NCBI GenBank assembly: GCA_963771845.1
Contig: CAVYVC010000005.1
Coordinates: forward strand, 158,620 to 222,619
Length of the DNA: 64,000 nucleotides
Source: VAZQ01 sp963771845
GTDB lineage: Bacteria > Pseudomonadota > Alphaproteobacteria > Rhizobiales > Xanthobacteraceae
Direction of reading: 5' to 3'
Shown: positions 1-7,375 of the stretch, one piece after another
How positions within the stretch are numbered: position 1 is the first letter of the stretch
Layout: each line of letters starts with the position of its first letter
The notes under the pieces: generated by a model
Database searches by the model: none
What the model was told of the DNA's origin: nothing
Seen by the model: only the letters and a program-made list of their open reading frames with translations
Made by a program: the position numbers and the translations under genes

Positions 1-1
1 G

Positions 2-406
2 ATACAGCCGAGATTAAGTCTGGTTGTCAGCGCCTCGGGTAACGGCCATGTTGAGGACATTCAGAAGCAGCTTGAGCGGCTGCCGCCTGAGCAGCGCAAG
101 TCGTTCCTGGTTACATGGATCCAGGGCCATTTCGTGCGCGTTCTCGGCGCCAACGCGGAACAGATCGATGCGGATCGCCCGCTAGTTGAACTCGGACTCG
201 ATTCCCTCATGGTTGTTGAACTCAGCGGAGTGATGAGCCGAGAACTGCAGATCAGAATTTCAGTCATGGAGGTCATCCAGTCCGGATCCATCAACAACAT
301 GGCAAATCGCCTCCTGCTGGCGTTGCAATCATCGGACGAGGCCCCCGCAAGCACAGCAAAACAAGTGGCGGAGGAGCAGCCTGTCGCCGTTCTCAGTGAG
401 CAATAG
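2..406 (+). CDS. Type I polyketide synthase, C-terminal acyl carrier domain (partial)
   Basis: The frame is open from the window edge, so only the last 134 residues are visible. They form one phosphopantetheine-binding carrier domain with the classic GLDSLM motif; the serine codon that would carry the 4'-phosphopantetheine arm is at 203-205. A tail of about 30 Ala/Glu/Gln-rich residues follows and no thioesterase or reductase domain comes after the carrier. A modular or iterative type I PKS ending in an ACP without a release domain needs an outside enzyme to take off the chain, and the acyltransferase-like gene at 3542 is a candidate. The GLDSLMVVELSG pattern is typical of PKS rather than NRPS carriers. 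The rest of the synthase lies to the left of the window. Confidence 0.88.
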   Translation: MQPRLSLVVSASGNGHVEDIQKQLERLPPEQRKSFLVTWIQGHFVRVLGANAEQIDADRPLVELGLDSLMVVELSGVMSRELQIRISVMEVIQSGSINNMANRLLLALQSSDEAPASTAKQVAEEQPVAVLSEQ

Positions 407-464
407 TTGGAGCAGACTGCGTCTGCAGCGACAGCCAGTAACTTTGTGAGACAGAACTGTTGTG

Positions 465-980
465 ATGTCTTACGCCGTCGCGCTCCTCGCTTTTGTCACA
501 TTGCAGCGTCTTGGCGAGCTGGTTTGGGGGGCTCAGAACACCGCCCGCCTGCTCGCTTCGGGTGGTGTTGAGTTCGGGCGCAAGCAGCATCCGGCCTTGC
601 CCGCGCTGCTTGTGGGGTGGCTTGCAGGATTATGGTTCTGGGGCTACGACCGGCCGGTTCATCTAACGTTCGTGATTATCTTTGCACTGCTGCAATGCGG
701 CCGACTGTGGATCATAATGAGCCTGGGCCGGCGCTTCACGACCCGCATCATCGTGCTCCCTGGAGTACCGCTCGTCGCCAGCGGCCCCTATCGGGTGCTG
801 AAGCATCCGGCCTACTTCATTGGGAGTGCCGAAATGGCCGTCGTGCCGCTGGCGCTCGGGATGCCGATCTGGGCGGCACTGTTTTTTGTGCTCAATGTGA
901 TTGGGGTCTCGATACGCATTCGCACGGAGAATCGCGCGCTCGATTGGGCAACCGGGAATCAAGCGCACCGTAAGTGCTAA
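465..980 (+). CDS. Isoprenylcysteine carboxyl methyltransferase (ICMT)-family membrane protein
   Basis: The protein has about 171 residues and several hydrophobic segments (roughly residues 1-15, 45-90 and 125-150). The family signature sits in the C-terminal half: a GPYRVLKHPAYF stretch, then RIRTENRAL, the usual SAM-binding end of ICMT-like enzymes. Bacterial members are not protein prenyl-cysteine methylases; several sit in polyketide operons (for example the srs type III PKS operon) and O-methylate lipid-like phenols. It starts 58 bases after the PKS stop on the same strand, so it is probably co-transcribed, and methylation of the polyketide is a reasonable inference. GTG at 462 directly precedes ATG at 465; I chose the ATG. 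The C-terminus is slightly short for the family. Confidence 0.8.
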   Translation: MSYAVALLAFVTLQRLGELVWGAQNTARLLASGGVEFGRKQHPALPALLVGWLAGLWFWGYDRPVHLTFVIIFALLQCGRLWIIMSLGRRFTTRIIVLPGVPLVASGPYRVLKHPAYFIGSAEMAVVPLALGMPIWAALFFVLNVIGVSIRIRTENRALDWATGNQAHRKC

Positions 981-1095
981 AAGGCGACTACAGTTCCAAC
1001 CGATACCGGCTGATTGCCGAATTCGACCCAGAGCTGGCGCTGCAGCTGCAGGCGACCCCGGGGGTAAGCAAGAGCTCGAGGCCTGGCAAATCTGA

Positions 1096-1680
1096 CTATT
1101 GTGCTTGGCTGGCCTGGCTGGCCTGGTTGGCTTCCTGGTTGGCTTCTTTATTGGCTTCTTTGGGTGCGCCAACTCTTTTGAATTTCACATCCATCATCAC
1201 TGCGCCCATCGCCTCGACCCGGATCGAGTAGGACGACGCATCGTGGACGGTGAGGTGCGACTTGGCAGTGGGCATCATCAATCCGGGGAACTGGACTTCG
1301 GTCACTGCAGAATTTCCAGTCCTGACTCCTCGCACCGTTCCCTTTCTCGACTGCATCGGCTCGTGAGGCGTTGTGCGGGTCTGGACTACGCTGCCACTAA
1401 GGCGAGTTCCCTCGAGAGTGACTTGCATGTGTGTCGTCTTGCGAACCCCGGACTGCGTTGTGCACGAAATCTCGTTGCTCATATGACGCTCATCGGAGCG
1501 GATTTTTGATTGGCAGGTGACCTTCTGCATGGACTGGAAGGGCGTATCGCGCTCAGCGCCACTGCCGGCCCACTCCCCCTCAAGCACACCCATGTTGCCC
1601 TCGGCACTGGCCGTGCCGGGAACGATCCACGCCAATAGAATACCTGTAGCTAAAGCATTCATCAGCCTGATCGGTGTCAT
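1096..1680 (-). CDS. Secreted protein of unknown function with repetitive Q/A/N tail
   Basis: I do not recognise this 194-residue protein. It starts with a signal peptide (hydrophobic core around residues 5-20, AxA-type cleavage at GTASA). The start at 1680 is supported by a GAGG/AAAGAG ribosome site; the open frame continues upstream to 1734 but lacks one. The mature part is soluble and beta-prone with two cysteines, and ends in a low-complexity tail of KEAN/QEAN/QAS repeats encoded by imperfect tandem DNA repeats at about 1105-1165. It runs against the PKS operon, between the ICMT-like gene and the P450. A decayed second copy of its middle part lies at 5761-5906, so the family was duplicated within this cluster. 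Confidence 0.6.
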   Translation of the reverse strand: MTPIRLMNALATGILLAWIVPGTASAEGNMGVLEGEWAGSGAERDTPFQSMQKVTCQSKIRSDERHMSNEISCTTQSGVRKTTHMQVTLEGTRLSGSVVQTRTTPHEPMQSRKGTVRGVRTGNSAVTEVQFPGLMMPTAKSHLTVHDASSYSIRVEAMGAVMMDVKFKRVGAPKEANKEANQEANQASQASQAQ

Positions 1681-1734
1681 CACTCTTTCAACCTCATTGG
1701 CTAGCTGCGGCAATCCAACCCAAATCGTAAACAC

Positions 1735-2040
1735 ACGGGTCGCGTATTAACGCTGCGGTATCCACGCCGGTATCTGTAAAAAGCCCCGGATCGGCCGACA
1801 TGGTGCAAGGCGTCGCCCCAGTGAATTTCCATAACGCTGCGTAACGTCGGGAATCATGAGAGTTGAATTTGGCTTTTCCGTGAAGGCGCGAATGCCGCCG
1901 AATGGGGCCATTGGTTAGACTGGTAGATCGTCCTTGGAGGAGAACTATCGAACTTAGCCGAAATCGGTTGTTCACGTTTTGATCTAATTCCGAAGGCCTA
2001 CGAACCTCACATACTTGATTGCGCCAGCGATTTCGGTTTC
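1735..2040. other. Intergenic region between the secreted protein and the P450
   Basis: These 306 bases separate two divergent genes, the secreted protein (minus strand) and the P450 (plus strand), so both promoters should be here. I see no convincing ORF, hairpin or repeat. Confidence 0.4.
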
Positions 2041-3450
2041 TTGAGCATTCCCACTCTCGAGCCAAGCATTGAGCGCAGAATGCCAACCGATTTTGTCCCG
2101 CCATTTCCGCATCGGATGCCGCACGTGCCCTCGGTTTGGCAGCGTGCCCGGTTGTGGCGACAGAATATGTTGGCTGTCTTTGAGGAGGAGGCGTTCGAGT
2201 ATAATTTCGTGCGGATGAGGTTCCTCGCCCGGCATATTTTCCTGTGCAACTCACCGGAGAGCGTACAGTTCGCATTCGGCGCCCATACCGATAGTTTCGA
2301 ACGCAAGAGCCCTACTCATCGCCACTTGTTGCAGCCGCTTATTGGAGACGGCCTGTTTGTCAGCCATGGGGATGTTTGGAAGCAGCGGCGGCGCATCGTC
2401 GCATCGATCGTCCACCCCTCGCGTCTTTCAGAATTTGCGCCGGTGATGGTCGACACGGCGCTGGAGACGCGCGCTCGCTGGGAAAAGCTTGCGCCTGCTG
2501 AGCTGGATGCCTTGAGCGAAATGGCGCAGCTCACCGCCGAAATCATCTGTCGCACTGTTTTTGGGCGGCAGCTCGGTAGTGACCGGGCATCGCAGATCGT
2601 GGAAGGGTTCAGCGACTATCAACGTCGCATCGGGCGTATCGATTTCATTTCCATGCTCGGTCTGCCGGATTGGCTGCCCCGTCCGCATTTGCCCGGGCTC
2701 TATCGCTCGGTCCGACGCGTCCATGCAGCCATCGATGACGTCATCGCAACGCTGCGAACGCAACGCGATTGTGACGGGGCATCCGTAATCAGCCGGCTGT
2801 TCGACGCCCGTGATGAGGAAACCGGGGCGCCGCTCGATCCGCGGGCGTTGCGCAACGAGGCCATCGTCCTGCTGATGGCGGGACATGAAACCACGGCCAA
2901 TATCCTTGCTTGGACATGGTATATCCTGTCGCAGACACCTGAGGTCGAGGGACGCCTGCACAGCGAGATCGACGAGGTCCTGGGTGACCGGCCGCCGACG
3001 TTCGCAGACGTGCCAAAACTGATCTATACGCGCGCAATTCTTGAAGAAGTTATGCGGCTTTATCCGCCGGTTCCAATGCTTTCGCGCGAAGCAGGCCGCG
3101 AAGAGAGATTTGAAGGAAGGCGCATTCGTAAAGGCTCCATCATCGTCGTTTCCCCATGGCTCCTGCACCGGCATCGCAAATTGTGGAACCGGCCCGACCA
3201 TTTCGTCCCCGAGCGCTTCCTGCCTGGCAGTCCCGAACCAGTATCAAAATTCGCCTATATTCCCTTCAGCGTCGGTCCGCGCGTCTGCGCCGGCATGGCG
3301 TTCGGCCTGACGGAAGCGATCCTTTGCGTTGCGACGTTGGCCCAACGCTTCAAGTTGCGGATGAAGCCGGGGCACCAGGCAGAAGCCACATGCCGGATCA
3401 CTTTGCGTCCTGGCGAGAAACTCCCAATGCAGATTGTCGCGCGCGCTTGA
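2041..3450 (+). CDS. Cytochrome P450
   Basis: This 469-residue P450 has all core motifs: the I-helix oxygen-activation motif AGHETT (about residue 280), the K-helix ExxR as EEVMRLYPP (about 336-339) and the heme loop FSVGPRVCAG with the Cys ligand near residue 416. Length and the ERFLPG/PERF region resemble the CYP102-like, eukaryote-type bacterial P450s rather than short actinobacterial ones. No N-terminal anchor is evident, so it is probably soluble and needs separate redox partners; none is visible here. The likely role is hydroxylation or epoxidation of the polyketide. The first possible start is TTG at 2041 with no obvious ribosome site; ATG at 2080 is an alternative that removes 13 residues. 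Confidence 0.92.
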   Translation: MSIPTLEPSIERRMPTDFVPPFPHRMPHVPSVWQRARLWRQNMLAVFEEEAFEYNFVRMRFLARHIFLCNSPESVQFAFGAHTDSFERKSPTHRHLLQPLIGDGLFVSHGDVWKQRRRIVASIVHPSRLSEFAPVMVDTALETRARWEKLAPAELDALSEMAQLTAEIICRTVFGRQLGSDRASQIVEGFSDYQRRIGRIDFISMLGLPDWLPRPHLPGLYRSVRRVHAAIDDVIATLRTQRDCDGASVISRLFDARDEETGAPLDPRALRNEAIVLLMAGHETTANILAWTWYILSQTPEVEGRLHSEIDEVLGDRPPTFADVPKLIYTRAILEEVMRLYPPVPMLSREAGREERFEGRRIRKGSIIVVSPWLLHRHRKLWNRPDHFVPERFLPGSPEPVSKFAYIPFSVGPRVCAGMAFGLTEAILCVATLAQRFKLRMKPGHQAEATCRITLRPGEKLPMQIVARA

Positions 3451-3541
3451 GCGGGGTCGGCCCAGTTAGGCTGGCGCGGTTCTCGGATCTTTGAACTCAT
3501 CGCGCCTTTGAATTCATCGCGCAAACAGATAGAACGAATCA

Positions 3542-4546
3542 ATGACGAATCTTTCCGGACTTGTATCACCGTCTTCGCGCTATCCTGAAGCGCTTGACCG
3601 CCTTCTGAAGGAGGTGAGCTTCGCCGCGGGCGAAGTCATCCACCGCGCGGGCGAGCATTACAGGGAGATGTATCTGATTGCGGACGGCAGCCTCGAGCTT
3701 CATCCAAAGCCGGACGATCACAGATTAGGCTTCACCGTATTGGGACCGGGGTCGGTCATCGGCGATACGGGGTTCGTTCAAGGTTTCCGGGCGCCGGCAG
3801 ATGTCGTGGCAAAAACAGCCGTCCGCGCGCTTGTCATAGAGGATGACACCTTGTGGAGAATGCAGAAAGATGCACCACAGGTTGCGATTGAGTTTTGCAG
3901 ATTTTTGGGGAACGCGGTTGTGCGGGGGGAAAGCCGTGACGCGAGCAACCTGTCGCCGCTGTCAATAGTCGGCAAATTTCCAAACATCAACGTAGTTCAT
4001 TGCCGCGATGACGAGATCCTCAATGAGGTCATGAAGCTTCGTTATCACATTTGTTTGCAAGAGTTTGCCAGGTATTCGCCGCATCTTGATCACGATAAGA
4101 AGATCTTGCGGGATGAATTTGATGACTTTGGTCATGAATTCGTTGCGATTGAAGAGGGCGAGGTCATCGGGGCCTTGCGTACCAATCTGGCAAGGGAAGG
4201 AGCGCTCGGCGTTTTTGAGGACTTGTACGGAATGCGCGACTCCAAAAATCATCCCCAACGGACGGCAATTTGCACTAAAGTGATTATCAAAAAATCGAAA
4301 CGCGGTACGCCGGCCTATCTGAAACTGTGTACCGAATGGCTGCTATACGCGATGCAAGAAGGGATCCTTGAATGCTACATCGGGTGCGAACCGAAATTGA
4401 CACCCATTCTGGGAATGCTCGGATTCAAACGTTCGGGAGAGCGCTTCTATCATTATGAGCTTGGACCCAATGATCCCATGATGCTCGACCTCGTCCGGCA
4501 CGGCAAACGCCTTGCCGGGCTGGCGGGTTTGCGATCATTGTTTTAA
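3542..4546 (+). CDS. Cyclic nucleotide-binding domain fused to FeeM-like N-acyltransferase domain
   Basis: The 334-residue protein has two parts. Residues 1-140 form a Crp-type cNMP-binding beta-roll (GEVIHRAGEHYREMYLIADG and LGPGSVIGDTGF are recognisable), with no helix-turn-helix after it. Residues about 150-320 look like the GNAT-related N-acyl amino acid synthase/autoinducer synthase fold: LRYHICLQEF, then spaced acidic residues (HLDHDKKILRDEFDD), then HEFVAIEEGEVIGALR. FeeM-type enzymes move long acyl chains from an acyl carrier protein to the amine of an amino acid. In a PKS cluster without a visible thioesterase it could release the chain as an N-acyl amide, with a nucleotide or another ligand acting as a switch. 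The fold calls rest on pattern recognition; substrate and ligand are inferred. Confidence 0.72.
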   Translation: MTNLSGLVSPSSRYPEALDRLLKEVSFAAGEVIHRAGEHYREMYLIADGSLELHPKPDDHRLGFTVLGPGSVIGDTGFVQGFRAPADVVAKTAVRALVIEDDTLWRMQKDAPQVAIEFCRFLGNAVVRGESRDASNLSPLSIVGKFPNINVVHCRDDEILNEVMKLRYHICLQEFARYSPHLDHDKKILRDEFDDFGHEFVAIEEGEVIGALRTNLAREGALGVFEDLYGMRDSKNHPQRTAICTKVIIKKSKRGTPAYLKLCTEWLLYAMQEGILECYIGCEPKLTPILGMLGFKRSGERFYHYELGPNDPMMLDLVRHGKRLAGLAGLRSLF

Positions 4547-4570
4547 TGCCAAGCATGCGCACGATGACGA

Positions 4571-5620
4571 TCACTGTGTAACATCGTTCCGAAAGTAAAC
4601 GTCAACGTTCATGCCGACCTCGAGTGAACCGGGGTCGGTCAAATCGACAAACACTTTGACGAATTTGCTGTCGGAGGGGGGGCGTTGTCCATCCGCGCCG
4701 AGGCGCCGCGGTTCGACGGTGGGAGCGATGGAGGAGACCTTTCCTGCGAATTCGCGCTCGCGAAAAGCGGCCGCTCGCACGATTACCGGTTGGCCGACCT
4801 TGATCGTCCCGATATTGAGTTCGGCGACTTCCGCGCGCACACGCAAAGCAGAGACGTCGCCCAGCGAGATAAGCGGTTGAGGCGAGCTCGGTGACGTCAA
4901 TTCACCAACCTTGGCGTTGACCTGAAGCACGGTGCCGCCAATGGGTGCACGAATTCGCATCTTTTCGAGATTTGCATTGGCGTAGGCCAGTTCACCTCGG
5001 GCGACGTTGAGTTGGCCCTCGGGTTGGGTCGGTAACGGGACATTAGATTGGGCATCGAGCCTGCGAAGCGCATCCCGTTGCTGCTTGAGCCGATCCTGCG
5101 CGCGTGACAAGGCGGTGCGTGCCGCGGTGAGAGTGTTCTCGGGAGCGCCCTTGTCGCGCACCGCGGCAGCTGTCCTGTCGACGGCGGATTGGGCGTCAAC
5201 GACCGCCTTTTCGGCATCGGCAACTGCATCTTCGGCCTTTCGCCGGTCGGCGGCCCGGCCTCCGGCCACGCCATCATTTCGGAGCCGTTTCTGGAGCGCA
5301 GCCTGCGCTTCGGCGACTGCAACGCGCGCTTGGAGATCATCGTCTTCAAGACGAACCAGCAGTTCGCCGGCAAAAACTCGATCGTTGACCTTGACGGTCA
5401 CTTCGGCAATGCGCCCAACAACGGAGCTCCCAATCTTGATCTCCCCCGAAACAGGTTCGACCTCGCCAGGCGCAATCACCTGCCAACGCCGATCATCCGG
5501 CGCGCCCGCGCCGGACCGGTCCTGCGCGCGCCCGATCGGTGCCAACGCCGCCCATGTTGTGAATAAAGCAAGCACCCCGACGGCGACGGGGAATAACGTA
5601 TTGCGTATCGTGGGGATCAT
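4571..5620 (-). CDS. HlyD/DevB-family periplasmic membrane fusion protein
   Basis: The protein has about 349 residues: one N-terminal membrane segment (IPTIRNTLFPVAVGVLALF), a biotinyl-lipoyl half (VVGRIAEVTVKVNDRV), a long Ala/Asp/Lys-rich coiled-coil hairpin (about 95-200), the second lipoyl half (IRAPIGGTVLQVNAKVGE) and a C-terminal beta domain. This is the adaptor of a type I or DevBCA-like ABC exporter, joining an inner-membrane pump to an outer-membrane channel. No ABC ATPase or permease lies next to it and the only TolC in the window is 35 kb away. It runs opposite to the biosynthetic genes and may export the product. The frame extends to 5689, where an AGGAGG lies only one base from the ATG, too close to work; I chose ATG 5620, with moderate certainty. 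Confidence 0.85.
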   Translation of the reverse strand: MIPTIRNTLFPVAVGVLALFTTWAALAPIGRAQDRSGAGAPDDRRWQVIAPGEVEPVSGEIKIGSSVVGRIAEVTVKVNDRVFAGELLVRLEDDDLQARVAVAEAQAALQKRLRNDGVAGGRAADRRKAEDAVADAEKAVVDAQSAVDRTAAAVRDKGAPENTLTAARTALSRAQDRLKQQRDALRRLDAQSNVPLPTQPEGQLNVARGELAYANANLEKMRIRAPIGGTVLQVNAKVGELTSPSSPQPLISLGDVSALRVRAEVAELNIGTIKVGQPVIVRAAAFREREFAGKVSSIAPTVEPRRLGADGQRPPSDSKFVKVFVDLTDPGSLEVGMNVDVYFRNDVTQ

Positions 5621-5760
5621 GGCTGCCAAAAATGGGCCGTTGATGAACTGGAGCGGCTTGCCGGCCCGTGCCCCACGCCGGCCTTGCATGCCTCCTCAAC
5701 GCGAACTGTTCGGTTGAGAATTGCACTATACACGGATCAGCGTGCTCTAACCAAGCCCTC

Positions 5761-5906
5761 GCGCCGTTGCATGTGCATCGTTTTGCGAACGCCGGACGAC
5801 CCCACGCAAACGACCTTGTTACTCAGACGATGCTGATCGAAGCGATTTTTCGATTCCCAATTCGTCTTGGACTCAAAAGGCACATCGCGATCGGGCCCGC
5901 CGCCAG
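5761..5906 (-). pseudogene. Remnant copy of the secreted protein encoded at 1096-1680
   Basis: On the minus strand this stretch encodes peptides that line up with the middle of the protein at 1096-1680: RDVPFESK against ERDTPFQS, then SGVRKTMHMQ against SGVRKTTHMQ, with the same spacing. There is no signal peptide, no start and no tail, so it is a decayed fragment. It lies between the membrane fusion gene and the FAD monooxygenase, inside the biosynthetic cluster. Confidence 0.6.
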
Positions 5907-6064
5907 ATTCACGAAGCTTGCGAGCAGAGCTTGGGTTCTCAATTAATTGAGCAGCGCCGAAGAGGGCATTGATGAGTTGGGTAAACCACTGTGTTATGTG
6001 AGCAGGTGAAATCCGCCTGCGCAGATTTAATGGCCTTCGTTCACGTTTTGGCCTTGCATCTTTC

Positions 6065-7354
6065 GTGGGCAGCGGGCATTCGGGATTATTTCGATTGAAA
6101 GTCGACGATCTGTCTACCCGCTGCTGCATTGTTGGAGCGGGCCCGTGCGGGCTCATGCTCGGCTTGCTACTGGCCCGGGCCGGGGTCGATGTCATCGTTC
6201 TGGAGAAACATGCGGATTTCCTGCGCGATTTCCGCGGCGACTCAATCCATCCCTCGACGCTTGAGGTCATGAGCGAGCTTGGCTTGCTCGACGAACTGCT
6301 CAAGCTGCCACACCAGAAGGAATTGACCCAGAGCGCATTTTTCCGGGGTCGGAATTATGCTTTCGCGGATTTCACCCACTTGCCCACCCGCTGCAAGTTC
6401 ATTGCGCTGATGCCGCAGTGGGATTTCCTCAATTTCCTCGCGGAGCGCGGCAAACGCTATCCGTCGTTCCGGCTACGCATGCGCGCCCAGGCCGTCAATC
6501 TGATCGAGGAGCGTGGCTGTATCGCGGGTGTTTGTGCCAATACTCCCGATGGTCGAATTAAGGTGCGCGCCGATCTTACCGTTGCATGCGATGGCCGCGA
6601 CTCGGTTGTTTGCACGCGGGCCGGATTGGCGCGCCGCGAGCTTGGTGCCCCAATGGACATACTGTGGTTTCGGCTTCGGAAAGGAAACATGCATCCTGCG
6701 GCGAGCACAATGCGTTTTGGCGCCGGGTGCCTCCTAGTCGCGATTTCGCGCGGGGATTATTGGCAATGCGCCTACCATATTCCGAAAGGATCTTCGCATG
6801 AAACACGACGGGCCGGACTGCCGGCTTTCCGCCAGAGCGTTGCTCGCCTTGTGCCCGAGTTCGCAGATCGACTCGATGAGCTCGACGACTGGGAGCAAAT
6901 CAAGCTTCTCACCGTTACGCTCGACCGGCTCGATTGTTGGCATCGCCCAGGTCTGCTTTGCATTGGCGACGCAGCACATGCGATGTCTCCCCTGGGCGGC
7001 GTGGGTGTTAATCTTGCCATCCAGGACGCGGTGGCAGCGGCGAACATCCTCTGGGAGCCGCTTCAATCGGGGATGGTGCAGTCCGACCATCTGCGGCGGG
7101 TTCAGAGACGGCGCATGTTTCCGACCCGCGCGACCCAACTCTTGCAGGTGTTTCTCCATAACCAGCTGATACACTCCGCATTAACCGTGGACACAAGCCC
7201 GAAGGTGCCATTGCTGTTTCGGCTGACATCTTGCTTGCCACCGTTGCGCCGCGTCGAGGCGCGGCTCATTGCGCTGGGATTCCGGCCTGAGCATGTGCGC
7301 GCGCCGGGCAGTGCCGCTGAAACGATAAGCATGTTGCGATCACGCTGTTCATAG
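6065..7354 (+). CDS. FAD-dependent monooxygenase (UbiH/PHBH type)
   Basis: The 429-residue protein carries the three markers of class A flavoprotein monooxygenases: the N-terminal dinucleotide loop VGAGPCGLMLG followed by an acidic strand end (VIVLEK), the middle motif CDGRDSVV (DG motif) and the FAD ribose-binding GD motif CIGDAAHAMSPLGGVGVN. These enzymes use NAD(P)H and oxygen to hydroxylate or epoxidise aromatic or polyene substrates. In type III PKS operons a relative oxidises alkylresorcinols to quinones. It is followed after 21 bases by another flavoprotein gene, so the two are probably one operon. The start is uncertain: GTG 6065 gives the longest form and TTG 6095 begins closer to the Rossmann loop; neither has a strong ribosome site. 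Confidence 0.9.
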   Translation: MGSGHSGLFRLKVDDLSTRCCIVGAGPCGLMLGLLLARAGVDVIVLEKHADFLRDFRGDSIHPSTLEVMSELGLLDELLKLPHQKELTQSAFFRGRNYAFADFTHLPTRCKFIALMPQWDFLNFLAERGKRYPSFRLRMRAQAVNLIEERGCIAGVCANTPDGRIKVRADLTVACDGRDSVVCTRAGLARRELGAPMDILWFRLRKGNMHPAASTMRFGAGCLLVAISRGDYWQCAYHIPKGSSHETRRAGLPAFRQSVARLVPEFADRLDELDDWEQIKLLTVTLDRLDCWHRPGLLCIGDAAHAMSPLGGVGVNLAIQDAVAAANILWEPLQSGMVQSDHLRRVQRRRMFPTRATQLLQVFLHNQLIHSALTVDTSPKVPLLFRLTSCLPPLRRVEARLIALGFRPEHVRAPGSAAETISMLRSRCS

Positions 7355-7375
7355 TGCTAGCAACACGGCAGACCT

